Assembly: GCA_029884335.1 (NCBI GenBank)
Contig: JAOUIA010000015.1
Span: forward strand, 1 to 63,442
Origin: Betaproteobacteria bacterium
Lineage (GTDB): Bacteria > Pseudomonadota > Gammaproteobacteria > Burkholderiales > Casimicrobiaceae
Reading direction: 5' to 3'
DNA length: 63,442 nucleotides
Shown here: positions 25,668 through 33,270 of the stretch, piece after piece
Layout: every line of letters starts with the position of its first letter
How positions within the stretch are numbered: position 1 is the stretch's first letter
The notes under the pieces: generated by a model
The model's database searches: none
What the model saw: the letters and a program-made list of their open reading frames with translations, nothing else
Told to the model about the DNA's origin: nothing
Translations under genes and position numbers: made by a program

Positions 25668-25997
25668 TCAGAAGAGCCGCTCCTGCGCGGCGGTGAGCGT
25701 GGCGTCGATCGCCGCGCTCATGCGACGGATTCTACCCGCGTCTTCCGCGTCGTCAACGACGACTCCGGCAATCGCAGCGGGTTTCTTGCGTTCGCGCAAC
25801 AGTTCGTGCGCAATGTTGAGCGCGGCCATCACCGCGATGCGCTCGACGCCGCCACTCTTGCCGCCGTCCCGGATCTCGCGCATCCGCGAGTCGAGGAACG
25901 CGACGGCCTCGAGCAGCGCCGCTTTCTCGTCCTCGCCGCAGGCCACGCGGTACTCGCGGCCGAGGATCATCACGTCCAGCTGCGTTGCGGGCTTCAC
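25668..25997 (-). CDS. zapA: Cell division protein ZapA
   Basis: 109 residues. Starts KPATQLDVMILGREYRVAC, with the beta-hairpin of ZapA, then a helix (EKAALLEAVAFLDSRMREI) and the coiled region ERIAVMAALNIAHELL. It binds FtsZ filaments and stabilises the Z ring. GTG start at 25997 overlaps the stop of the upstream coiled-coil gene (GTGA). The 6S RNA follows it. Confidence 0.9.
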   Translation of the reverse strand: MKPATQLDVMILGREYRVACGEDEKAALLEAVAFLDSRMREIRDGGKSGGVERIAVMAALNIAHELLRERKKPAAIAGVVVDDAEDAGRIRRMSAAIDATLTAAQERLF

Positions 25998-26200
25998 GGC
26001 TGCACCAGGTCGGAGGGTAGCCGCGCGATGAGCGCGTCGAGCCGCGCCGAAGCCGCCTGCATGCGCTGCGCCAGCGCGCGATTCTGCTCGCGCGCCGCGG
26101 CGACGTCGCGAACGAGGTCCGCGTTCGCCTCGCGCAGCTCCTCGACGAGCGCGACCAGCGCGTACACCTTCTGCTCGAGCCGGGCGAGGTCGTCGGTCAT
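25994..26200 (-). CDS. Small coiled-coil protein, ZapB-like (TIGR02449 type)
   Basis: 68 residues, nearly all coiled coil: LARLEQKVYALVALVEELRE, then NADLVRDVAAAREQNRALAQ. Proteins of this size and pattern directly precede zapA in many beta- and gammaproteobacteria and are thought to act in cell division. ATG 26200; the stop overlaps the zapA GTG by four bases, consistent with a joint role. Confidence 0.85.
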   Translation of the reverse strand: MTDDLARLEQKVYALVALVEELREANADLVRDVAAAREQNRALAQRMQAASARLDALIARLPSDLVQP

Positions 26201-26232
26201 GCGGCCACTATAGAAGGCAGCGCGAGGCAGCG

Positions 26233-26832
26233 TCAACCGGCGCCGCCGGCCGCGGGCCCGCCGGTCGCGAGCGGCCGATAGGCGATCTCGACGACCTCCA
26301 GCTCCTCCGCGCCGGCCGGCGTGCGGAGCGTGACGACGTCGCCCTCCCGCGCTCGCATGAGCGCCCGCGCGATCGGCGAGATCCAGCTCACGTAGCCGCG
26401 CGCGGTGTCGGTCTCGTCGACGCCCACGATGGCGAGCGTGCGCTCGTCGCCGCGCTCGACGCCGCGCACCCTGACGGTCGCGCCGAAGAACACGCGTTCG
26501 GCCGCGTCGCCGTCGCGCGGCCCGGCCGGGTCCACGATCTCGGCCTTGTCGAGCCGGCGGACCAGGAAGCGGATGCGCCGGTCGATCTCGCGCAGCCGCT
26601 TCTTGCCGTAGATGTAGTCGCCGTTCTCGGAGCGGTCGCCGTTGCCGGCCGCCCACGCAATCGTCGCCACGACCTCGGGCCGCTCGCCGCCCACGAGCGC
26701 GTCGAGCTCGGCCTTGAGCCGCGCGTGCCCCCCCGGCGTCATGTAGTTGCGCGTGCCCGCCGGCAGCGGCGAGACGTCGTCGTCCTCGTCGTCGTCCTCG
26801 CGGTCGGTCTCGCGCGTGAAGGCCTTGTTCAT
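26233..26832 (-). CDS. greB: Transcription elongation factor GreB
   Basis: 199 residues from ATG 26832 (MNKAFTRETD). Rescues backtracked RNA polymerase by stimulating transcript cleavage. The N-terminal coiled-coil carries NYMTPGGHARLKAELDALV and AGNGDRSENGDYIYGKKRLREIDRRI, with the acidic tip residues D and E of GDRSENGDY. The C-terminal domain has VFFGATVRVRG and YVSWISPIARALMRAREGD. The stretch DDEDDD before the GreB core and the alanine/glycine-rich tail make it longer than the E. coli protein. An upstream in-frame start at 26865 adds nothing conserved. Confidence 0.92.
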   Translation of the reverse strand: MNKAFTRETDREDDDEDDDVSPLPAGTRNYMTPGGHARLKAELDALVGGERPEVVATIAWAAGNGDRSENGDYIYGKKRLREIDRRIRFLVRRLDKAEIVDPAGPRDGDAAERVFFGATVRVRGVERGDERTLAIVGVDETDTARGYVSWISPIARALMRAREGDVVTLRTPAGAEELEVVEIAYRPLATGGPAAGGAG

Positions 26833-26912
26833 CGGGATGCGTGCGGTGAGGCGCAGGCAAGGCATTATAGGCGCGCGCCCCTCCGGCGCCCGACCGCTTC
26901 GCTTCGCGCACC

Positions 26913-27902
26913 ATGCGCGCCCCGCTCACCGCCGCCCGCACGCTCGGCGTCCTCGCCGCGCTCCTCCTCGTCGCCGCCGTCGCGCTGGCGTTCGCGCTGG
27001 CCACTGGGACCGTCGCAGTCGCGCCCGCCGACGTCGCGGCGGCGCTGCTCGGCGAGCGTCGCGACGAAGCGGCGCGCATCGTCCGCGAACTGCGGCTGCC
27101 GCGCGCGCTCGCCGCCTTCGCGGTCGGGGCGCTGCTCTCGCTCGCCGGCGCGCTGATGCAGGTCCTGCTGCGCAACCCGCTCGCCGATCCTTACGTGCTC
27201 GGCCTGTCGGGCGGCGCGGCCGTGGGCGCGCTGGCCGCGCTGCTGCTCGGTGCGAGCGCGCTGGTCGGCCCGTTCGCATTCGCCGGCGCGCTCGCCTCCA
27301 CGCTCGCCGTGTTCGCGCTCGCGCGCGGCGGCACGCAGGGGGCGTGGGCGCCGACGCGCCTGCTGCTCACCGGCGTGGTCGTCGCCGCCGGCTGGGGTGC
27401 GTTGATCGCCCTGATGCTCGCGCTTGCGCCTGCCGCGCAGGTGAAGGGCATGGTGCACTGGCTGCTCGGCGACCTCGCCGGAGCGCCCGACGCGACCGCA
27501 CCGCTCGTCGTGCTCGCGCTCGTGCTCGTCGCTGCCATGGCGCTCGCGCGCGACCTCAATGCGATGGCGGGAACGGGTCCCGCGGCGGCGACGCTCGGTG
27601 TGGACGTCGCACGCGTGTCGCTCGTGCTCTACGTCATCGCGTCGCTCGCCACGGCAGCCGCGGTGACGACGGCGGGCGCGGTCGGCTTCGTCGGGCTCGT
27701 CGTTCCGCACGCGCTGCGGCTGGCACTCGGCAACGACCAGCGGCTCCTGCTGCCGGCCGCGGCGATCGCCGGCGGCGCACTGCTCGTCGTTGCCGACACG
27801 CTCGCGCGCACGGTGGCGGCGCCGCTGGAGTTGCCGGTCGGCGTGCTGACCGCGCTCATCGGCGTGCCGATGTTCCTGTGGCTGCTGAGGCGAGAGGGAT
27901 GA
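26913..27902 (+). CDS. btuC: Vitamin B12 ABC transporter permease (FecCD/BtuC family)
   Basis: 329 residues, about nine to ten membrane segments. Family motifs: RLPRALAAFAVGALLSLAGALMQ, LRNPLADPYVLGLSGGAAVGA and, near the C-terminus, AVGFVGLVVPHALRLALG. Together with the overlapping ATPase and the btuF/btuB genes on the other strand it forms a B12 uptake set; FecCD permeases also serve siderophores, so the B12 call depends on that context and the riboswitch. No riboswitch is seen in the 80 bases before it. Confidence 0.85.
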   Translation: MRAPLTAARTLGVLAALLLVAAVALAFALATGTVAVAPADVAAALLGERRDEAARIVRELRLPRALAAFAVGALLSLAGALMQVLLRNPLADPYVLGLSGGAAVGALAALLLGASALVGPFAFAGALASTLAVFALARGGTQGAWAPTRLLLTGVVVAAGWGALIALMLALAPAAQVKGMVHWLLGDLAGAPDATAPLVVLALVLVAAMALARDLNAMAGTGPAAATLGVDVARVSLVLYVIASLATAAAVTTAGAVGFVGLVVPHALRLALGNDQRLLLPAAAIAGGALLVVADTLARTVAAPLELPVGVLTALIGVPMFLWLLRREG

Positions 27903-28672
27903 GCGGCGCGCCGCTGCTCGAAGCACGCGCGCTGGCGATCGCCGTCGGCGGGCGCGTGCTCGCGCGCGACCTCGCCTTCGCCGTCGCGCCGGGCCAGTGC
28001 TGGGCGATCGTCGGCCCGAACGGCGCCGGCAAGACGACGCTGCTGCGCACGCTCGCCGGGCTGCTGCCCTGCGCCGGCGGCGAGGTGCGCTATGGAGGCG
28101 ACGACGCGAGCGGGCTGCCGGCGCGCGAGCAGGCGAGGCGGCGCGCGTACCTCCCGCAGGACTCGCACGACGCGTTCCCGGCGACCGTCCTCGCCACGGT
28201 GCTCGCCGGGCGCCATCCGCACCTCGCGCGCTTCGCGTGGGAAGGCGAGCGCGACCTCGCCCTGGCGCGGGAAGCGCTGGAGCGCTTCGGCATCGCCTCG
28301 CTCGCCGGGCGCGACGTGCGCGAGCTGTCGGGCGGCGAGCGGCGCCGCGTGGCGCTCGCCGCGTTGCTCGCGCAGGACGCGCCGCTTGCGCTGCTCGACG
28401 AGCCGTCGTCGCACCTCGACGTCGCGCAGCAGGCGCTCGCGATCGAGGTGCTGGTGAGGCTCGCGCGCGAGTCCGGCCGCGGACTGGTGATGGTGCTGCA
28501 CGACCTGCACCTTGCGCAGCGCTTCTGCGACCACGCGATCGCCATCGGCGGCGGCAACGCACGCGCCGACCGCGCCGGCGCGCTGCTCAATGCCGCGTCG
28601 CTCTCCGCGCTGTTCGGCCGCGAGCTGGTCGAGGTCGGCCACGGCGGACTGCGCACCTGGCTCCCCCGCTGA
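27899..28672 (+). CDS. btuD: Vitamin B12 ABC transporter ATP-binding protein
   Basis: 257 residues from ATG 27899, overlapping the permease stop (ATGA). Walker A GPNGAGKTT (about residues 39-47), Q-loop YLPQD, signature LSGGERRRVALA, Walker B PLALLDEPSSHLD and the switch histidine in MVLHDLHLA. Powers import through the BtuC homologue. The stop codon TGA at 28670-28672 shares its last A with the AAGTAGGG palindrome. Confidence 0.88.
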   Translation: MSGAPLLEARALAIAVGGRVLARDLAFAVAPGQCWAIVGPNGAGKTTLLRTLAGLLPCAGGEVRYGGDDASGLPAREQARRRAYLPQDSHDAFPATVLATVLAGRHPHLARFAWEGERDLALAREALERFGIASLAGRDVRELSGGERRRVALAALLAQDAPLALLDEPSSHLDVAQQALAIEVLVRLARESGRGLVMVLHDLHLAQRFCDHAIAIGGGNARADRAGALLNAASLSALFGRELVEVGHGGLRTWLPR

Positions 28673-28752
28673 AGTAGGGTCAGACTCGATTCTCCGCGTG
28701 CCCGAGTGCCGGATCTCAAGGACGCCCTGGAGAATCGAGTCTGACCCTACTT
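28672..28752. repeat. AAGTAGGGTCAGACTCG palindrome between btuD and btuF
   Basis: 81 bases: AAGTAGGGTCAGACTCGATT plus CTCC at the left, a perfect mirror at the right, with 33 bases between. Both arms touch the convergent stop codons: the outer A on each side is the last A of the TGA of btuD and of btuF. It can form a 24-bp hairpin on either strand and so may act as a bidirectional terminator. The same arm sequence recurs four times at 46433-46576. Such repeats resemble those mobilised by REP-associated transposases; none is encoded here. Confidence 0.85.
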
Positions 28753-29606
28753 CAGCGCTGCTTGAGGGCAGCGCAGAGCTGCGCGACGCCGTCGGCGAAG
28801 CGCGGGCCGGGGCGGTGCAGCAGGTTCGCGTCGACGACGCGCAGTCGCCCGTCGCGCACCGCGGGGATCCCGGGCCAGCGCCGCCACTCGTCGAGCCACC
28901 CGGGACGCTTCGCGTCGTCGGTGCCGGCGACGATCACCTGCGGGCGCGCGGCGATCACCGCCTCCACGCTGACCTGCGGCGCCGGCAGGGCGAGCGCGGC
29001 AAACACGTTCTCGCCGCCGCACGTCGCGATCGCCTGGCTGACCAGGTGCCTTCCCCCGACCGTGTAGAGCGGCTCGTGCCAGATCGCATAGAACACGCGC
29101 ACGCCGCTCGCAGGCACGCCGGCGACGGCGGCGGCGAGCCTGTCGCGAAATGCGCGCGCGGCAACGTCAGCCATTTCGGGTGTGCCCGCGAGCGCACCGA
29201 GCCGCTCGATGCTCGCCGCGATGCCGTCGATCGTCTGCGGATCGCTGGTGTAGATCGCCACGCCGCGCGCGCGCAGCTTCTCCACCTGGGCCGGCGCCGT
29301 CCACGGCCACGCCACGACGAGGTCGGGCCGCGCGAGCAGGATGCGTTCGACGTCGAGCGCGTGCGCATCGCCGACCACCGGCAGGGCGCGCGCCGCCTGC
29401 GGGTGGTCGGAGCCGCGCACGACGGCGACCACGCGCTTGCCCGCGCCCGCCGCGTACAGCAACTCGGTGGCGTGCGGCGCGAGGCTGACGATGCGTCGCG
29501 CAGGCGCCGCGAGCACGACCTCCGCGCCGGCGTCGTCGCGCACGCGGACCTCGGCGCCCGCCGCGCCGCAGGCGACGAACAGCAACAGGGCGACGAGCCG
29601 CGTCAC
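28752..29606 (-). CDS. btuF: Vitamin B12 substrate-binding protein
   Basis: 284 residues. Signal peptide (TRLVALLLFVACGAAGA), then the class III binding-protein pattern: RRIVSLAPHATELLYAAGAG, VVAVVRGSDHPQAAR, LDVERILLARPDLVVAW. The tryptophan and glutamate in IWHEPLYTVGG are in the B12-contact region of BtuF. GTG start at 29606 overlaps the stop of btuB (GTGA), so it belongs to the riboswitch-controlled operon. The stop TGA touches the palindrome shared with btuD. Confidence 0.88.
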   Translation of the reverse strand: MTRLVALLLFVACGAAGAEVRVRDDAGAEVVLAAPARRIVSLAPHATELLYAAGAGKRVVAVVRGSDHPQAARALPVVGDAHALDVERILLARPDLVVAWPWTAPAQVEKLRARGVAIYTSDPQTIDGIAASIERLGALAGTPEMADVAARAFRDRLAAAVAGVPASGVRVFYAIWHEPLYTVGGRHLVSQAIATCGGENVFAALALPAPQVSVEAVIAARPQVIVAGTDDAKRPGWLDEWRRWPGIPAVRDGRLRVVDANLLHRPGPRFADGVAQLCAALKQR

Positions 29607-31441
29607 GGCTGCCAGCGCACGCCGATGAACGCGCGGGCTCCGCCGGTCGCGTAGCCGGCAGCGAGCTCGTAGTCGCGATCGCCGACGTTGTCCGCGCGCG
29701 CGAGCACGGTCACGCCGCCGCCCGCGGCCCACTCGGCGGTCAGGTTCACGATCGCGTAGCCGGCAAGTCGCCGCCGGTTCTCCGCGTCGTCGTAGCGATG
29801 CGAGGACGCCACGACTTCCGCGCCGAGGCGCACCGGACCGATCGCTTGCGCGTACGCGAACGCGCCGTGCCGCCGCGCGCGGCGCGGCAGCAGGTTGCCG
29901 GTCGCGTCGTCGGTCGGATCCTGCAGGTCCAGCGAGAGCCGCAGCGACGCGGCCCGCCAGGCCGCGTCGACGACGATCGTCGCGCCAGCGAGCGTCGCGT
30001 CGGCGACGTTGCGCGGCGCGCAGTCGAACGCCGCGTCGCACTGGAACACGATGAGGTCGCTGACGGCGTTGTGCCAGCCGGTGACCCCGGCCGCGATCCG
30101 CCACTCGCCCTGCGCGCGCGACCAGCGCACTCCCGCTTCCGCGTTGCGCGCGCGCTCGGGACGCAGGTCCGGGTTGGAGAAGCCGGGGTAGTAGAGATCG
30201 TTGAACGACGGCGCCTTGAACGCGGTGGCGTAGCCGGCGGTCACGCGCCACTCGGGCGCGAAGCGCCAGCCCCACGCGATCGCGCCGGTCGTCTGCCCGC
30301 CGTACTGGCTCGAGTCGTCGCGACGCAGGTTCGCCTGCAGCGTGTGCGCGTCGCGGTTGAACTGCCACACGCCCACGATCGCGTTCGTCGCACGCTTCGT
30401 GACGGCGAATCCCGCGTCCTCTCCGATCGACTCCTCGCGCCGCTCATAGGCCGCGGACAGCACGCCATGCGGCACGGCGACGTCGTGCTGCCACTTGAGC
30501 TGGCGCTGCCGGGTGCGGAACGGGAAGTCGCCGTACGCCGTGCGCGACACCGAGTCGTCGCGCGTTTCGCCGAGCTGGAGGTGCGACGACCAGCCGTCGG
30601 CGAGACGGTTGCGGCTCGCGACCTGCCAGATCGCGAGCGTCGTCAACGTGCGGTCGTCGAAGTCCGGCCCGCCGTCGAACTGCGCGTCCAGGCGGTTGCG
30701 CATCACGCCGGCGGAGAGCTCGTGGCCCGGCGCAATCGCGAACGTCGCGCGCGCGGAGTAGTCCTCGCTGCGATACCCGTCGCGATCGGGGTTGCGCGCG
30801 AACGGCGACGCGCCGTCGTTCGTGGCGTCGAATCCCTCGCTGCGGCGGCCGCCGGCGCTCACCGCAAGCCGCGCCGCGCCGAGCGCCAGCGTCGCGCCCG
30901 CCGATGCGGTGCGCGTGTCGTAGGTGCCGTAGCCGGCGCTCGCGTCGAGCGACGCGCCCGACGCAGGCTGCTTCGTGAAGATCTGGATCACGCCGCCGAT
31001 CGCGTCGGCGCCGTACAGCGACGACGCCGGCCCGCGCAGGATCTCGATGCGCTCGACGCGGTCGAGCGGCACGGCCTCGAACGACGGCGCGCCCACGCTC
31101 GCCGACGCCACGCGCATGCCGTCGACCAGCAGCAGCGTCTGGCCGCGGTTGGCGCCGCGCAGGAACACGCCCGACGTGGCGCCGGGGCCGCCGTTCTGCG
31201 TGACCTCCACGCCCGGCTGGCGCTGCAGCAGCTCGACCACGCCCTGTGCGCCGCTGCGCGCGATCTCGTCGGCGTCGATCACCGTCACGTCGGCGACGAG
31301 CCGGTCGAGCGACTGCGGGCTGCGCGCCGCCGTCACGACGACCGGTGGCAGCGTCGCGGGCGGCGCGTCCTGCGCGTGCGCAGCGCACGCGATCGCCGCA
31401 ACGAGCCATCGCGCGCTCGAGGACGGGGAGAGGCGGGACAT
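29603..31441 (-). CDS. btuB: TonB-dependent outer-membrane vitamin B12 receptor
   Basis: 612 residues. Signal peptide, then a TonB box-like ATLPPVVVTAARSPQSL, plug domain with GVVELLQRQPGVEVTQNGG, GVFLRGANRGQTLLLVDGMR and DRVERIEILRGPASSLYGADAIGGVI, and a 22-strand barrel ending in the aromatic-rich AFIGVRWQP. The size matches BtuB (about 600) rather than the larger siderophore receptors. The cobalamin riboswitch directly upstream makes B12 the substrate with high confidence. ATG 31441. Confidence 0.93.
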   Translation of the reverse strand: MSRLSPSSSARWLVAAIACAAHAQDAPPATLPPVVVTAARSPQSLDRLVADVTVIDADEIARSGAQGVVELLQRQPGVEVTQNGGPGATSGVFLRGANRGQTLLLVDGMRVASASVGAPSFEAVPLDRVERIEILRGPASSLYGADAIGGVIQIFTKQPASGASLDASAGYGTYDTRTASAGATLALGAARLAVSAGGRRSEGFDATNDGASPFARNPDRDGYRSEDYSARATFAIAPGHELSAGVMRNRLDAQFDGGPDFDDRTLTTLAIWQVASRNRLADGWSSHLQLGETRDDSVSRTAYGDFPFRTRQRQLKWQHDVAVPHGVLSAAYERREESIGEDAGFAVTKRATNAIVGVWQFNRDAHTLQANLRRDDSSQYGGQTTGAIAWGWRFAPEWRVTAGYATAFKAPSFNDLYYPGFSNPDLRPERARNAEAGVRWSRAQGEWRIAAGVTGWHNAVSDLIVFQCDAAFDCAPRNVADATLAGATIVVDAAWRAASLRLSLDLQDPTDDATGNLLPRRARRHGAFAYAQAIGPVRLGAEVVASSHRYDDAENRRRLAGYAIVNLTAEWAAGGGVTVLARADNVGDRDYELAAGYATGGARAFIGVRWQP

Positions 31442-31526
31442 GGTGCGGATCCTCATCCGGCCGTGCGACCCCGCACGGCAATTGGCGAAGGACGGCGCGA
31501 GCGCGTGCAGCGTCGCGCCTCCGGGA

Positions 31527-31714
31527 TGCAGGCCGGTCTCCGGGCTCGCCATGCGGGACGCCCGCCTTCCCGCCGCGCAGGCGCGGCAGTGGCGTGGGTG
31601 GGCGCCCCTGTTGAGGGCTTACCGTTGCGGGGGCAGCTGCGGGATCCGCGCGTCGCGCGTCACCGCATTCCCGTTTCACCCGCCGCGGCGACAACCGCGG
31701 CGGACACCTGCAAG
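31527..31714 (-). promoter_or_regulatory. Cobalamin riboswitch ahead of btuB
   Basis: On the minus strand the conserved blocks occur in order: GGTGAAACGGGAATGCGGTG, CCGCAGCTGCCCCCGCAACG with GTAAG (the B12 box), CCACTGC, GGGAAGG and AGCCCGGAGACCGGCCTGC. The closing helix pairs GCAGG at the 5' side with CCTGC at the 3' side. Binding of adenosylcobalamin is known to reduce expression of the downstream gene in this class. About 85 bases separate it from the btuB ATG, room for a ribosome-site hairpin. Confidence 0.97.
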
Positions 31715-31920
31715 GATCGATGGTACTCCTCGCCGCCCGTCACTACCGGCTCCGCTTCCCGCCGGCGCGGGGCGAGGGCCGCCGGGCCGCGGGGCGATGG
31801 GTGCCGCGGTCCAGCCGTGCAGGCACGGACGTGGCGCAACGCTGCAGCAACTCCGGCAGGCGGCGGGCCGGTATACTGCGCCCCCTCCCCCCGGACACAC
31901 CACCGGCCCCGGAGAGCACG

Positions 31921-33270
31921 ATGGCGAAGAAGCTCTACATCCGCACGTTCGGATGCCAGATGAACGAGTACGACTCGGACAAGATGGCCGACGTGCTCGA
32001 CGCGGCCGGAGGCGCGACGCTGGTCGACGCGCCCGAGGAGGCCGACATCATCCTGTTCAACACCTGCTCGGTGCGCGAGAAGGCGCAGGAGCGCGTGTTC
32101 CACGACCTGGGCCGGGTGCGCGAGCTCAAGGCCGCACGGCCGGACCTGATCGTCGGCGTGGGCGGCTGCGTGGCGAGCCAGGAGGGCGCGGGCATCGTGC
32201 GCCGCGCGCCGTACGTCGACGTGGTGTTCGGCCCGCAGACGCTGCACCGGCTGCCCGCGCTGATCGAGCGCCGCCGCGCCTCGGGGCAGGCGCAGGTCGA
32301 CGTGTCGTTCCCCGCGATCGAGAAGTTCGACCACCTGCCGCCGCCGCGCGTCGAGGGCGCCGCCGCGTTCGTGTCCGTCATGGAGGGCTGCAGCAAGTAC
32401 TGCACGTTCTGCGTGGTCCCGTACACGCGCGGCGAGGAAGTCTCGCGCCCGCTCGACGACGTGCTCGTCGAGATCGCCGACCTGGCGCAGCAGGGCGTGA
32501 TGGAGGTGACGCTGCTCGGGCAGAACGTCAACGCCTACCGCGGCGGCACCGGCGACGGCGTCGCGGACTTCGCCTCCCTCATCGAGCACGTCGCCGAGAT
32601 CCCCGGCATCGAGCGCATCCGCTACACCACCTCGCACCCGCGCGAGATGACGCAGCGGCTGATCGACCTGCACGGGGCCTGCGCCGCGCTCGCGCCGCAG
32701 CTGCACCTGCCCGTGCAGTCGGGCTCCGACCGCGTCCTCGCGGCGATGAAGCGCGGCTACACCGCGCTCGAGTACAAGTCGATCGTGCGGCGGCTGCGCG
32801 CCGCGCGTCCCGACCTGGCGCTCACGTCGGACTTCATCGTCGGCTTCCCCGGCGAGACCGACCGCGACTTCGAGGCGACGATGCGGCTGGTCGACGAGGT
32901 CGGCTTCGACGGCAGCTTCAGCTTCCTCTACAGCGCGCGGCCCGGCACGCCGGCCGCCGAGCTGCCAGGCGCGGTGCCGCGCGAAGTCGCGCAGGCGCGC
33001 CTCGAGCGCCTGCAGGCCGCGCTCGAGGCGACGTACCGCGCGAACAGCGAGGCACAGGTCGGCAGGCACCTGCGCGTGCTGGTCACCGGCGCGGCGGCGA
33101 AGAACGACGCCGAGCTCGCCGGCCGCGCACCCGACAACCGCGTGGTGAACTTCGCCGGCGCGCCCGAGCTGGTCGGGACCTACGCCGATGTCGCCGTGAC
33201 CCGCGCCTACCCCCACTCGCTGCGCGGCGAACTCCGCCGCGCGAACGGAAGCGCTGACGATGCCCGATAG
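31921..33270 (+). CDS. miaB: tRNA-2-methylthio-N6-dimethylallyladenosine synthase MiaB
   Basis: 449 residues from ATG 31921. Methylthiotransferase domain with [26 protein letters not shown] and GGCVASQEG (three cysteines for the auxiliary cluster); radical-SAM core with [19 protein letters not shown] (CxxxCxxC); C-terminal TRAM domain. Adds the methylthio group to A37 of tRNAs reading U-starting codons. The open frame extends to 31720, but only the chosen ATG gives the conserved start [14 protein letters not shown]. Its leader is shared with the divergent btuB riboswitch region. Confidence 0.95.
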   Translation: MAKKLYIRTFGCQMNEYDSDKMADVLDAAGGATLVDAPEEADIILFNTCSVREKAQERVFHDLGRVRELKAARPDLIVGVGGCVASQEGAGIVRRAPYVDVVFGPQTLHRLPALIERRRASGQAQVDVSFPAIEKFDHLPPPRVEGAAAFVSVMEGCSKYCTFCVVPYTRGEEVSRPLDDVLVEIADLAQQGVMEVTLLGQNVNAYRGGTGDGVADFASLIEHVAEIPGIERIRYTTSHPREMTQRLIDLHGACAALAPQLHLPVQSGSDRVLAAMKRGYTALEYKSIVRRLRAARPDLALTSDFIVGFPGETDRDFEATMRLVDEVGFDGSFSFLYSARPGTPAAELPGAVPREVAQARLERLQAALEATYRANSEAQVGRHLRVLVTGAAAKNDAELAGRAPDNRVVNFAGAPELVGTYADVAVTRAYPHSLRGELRRANGSADDAR

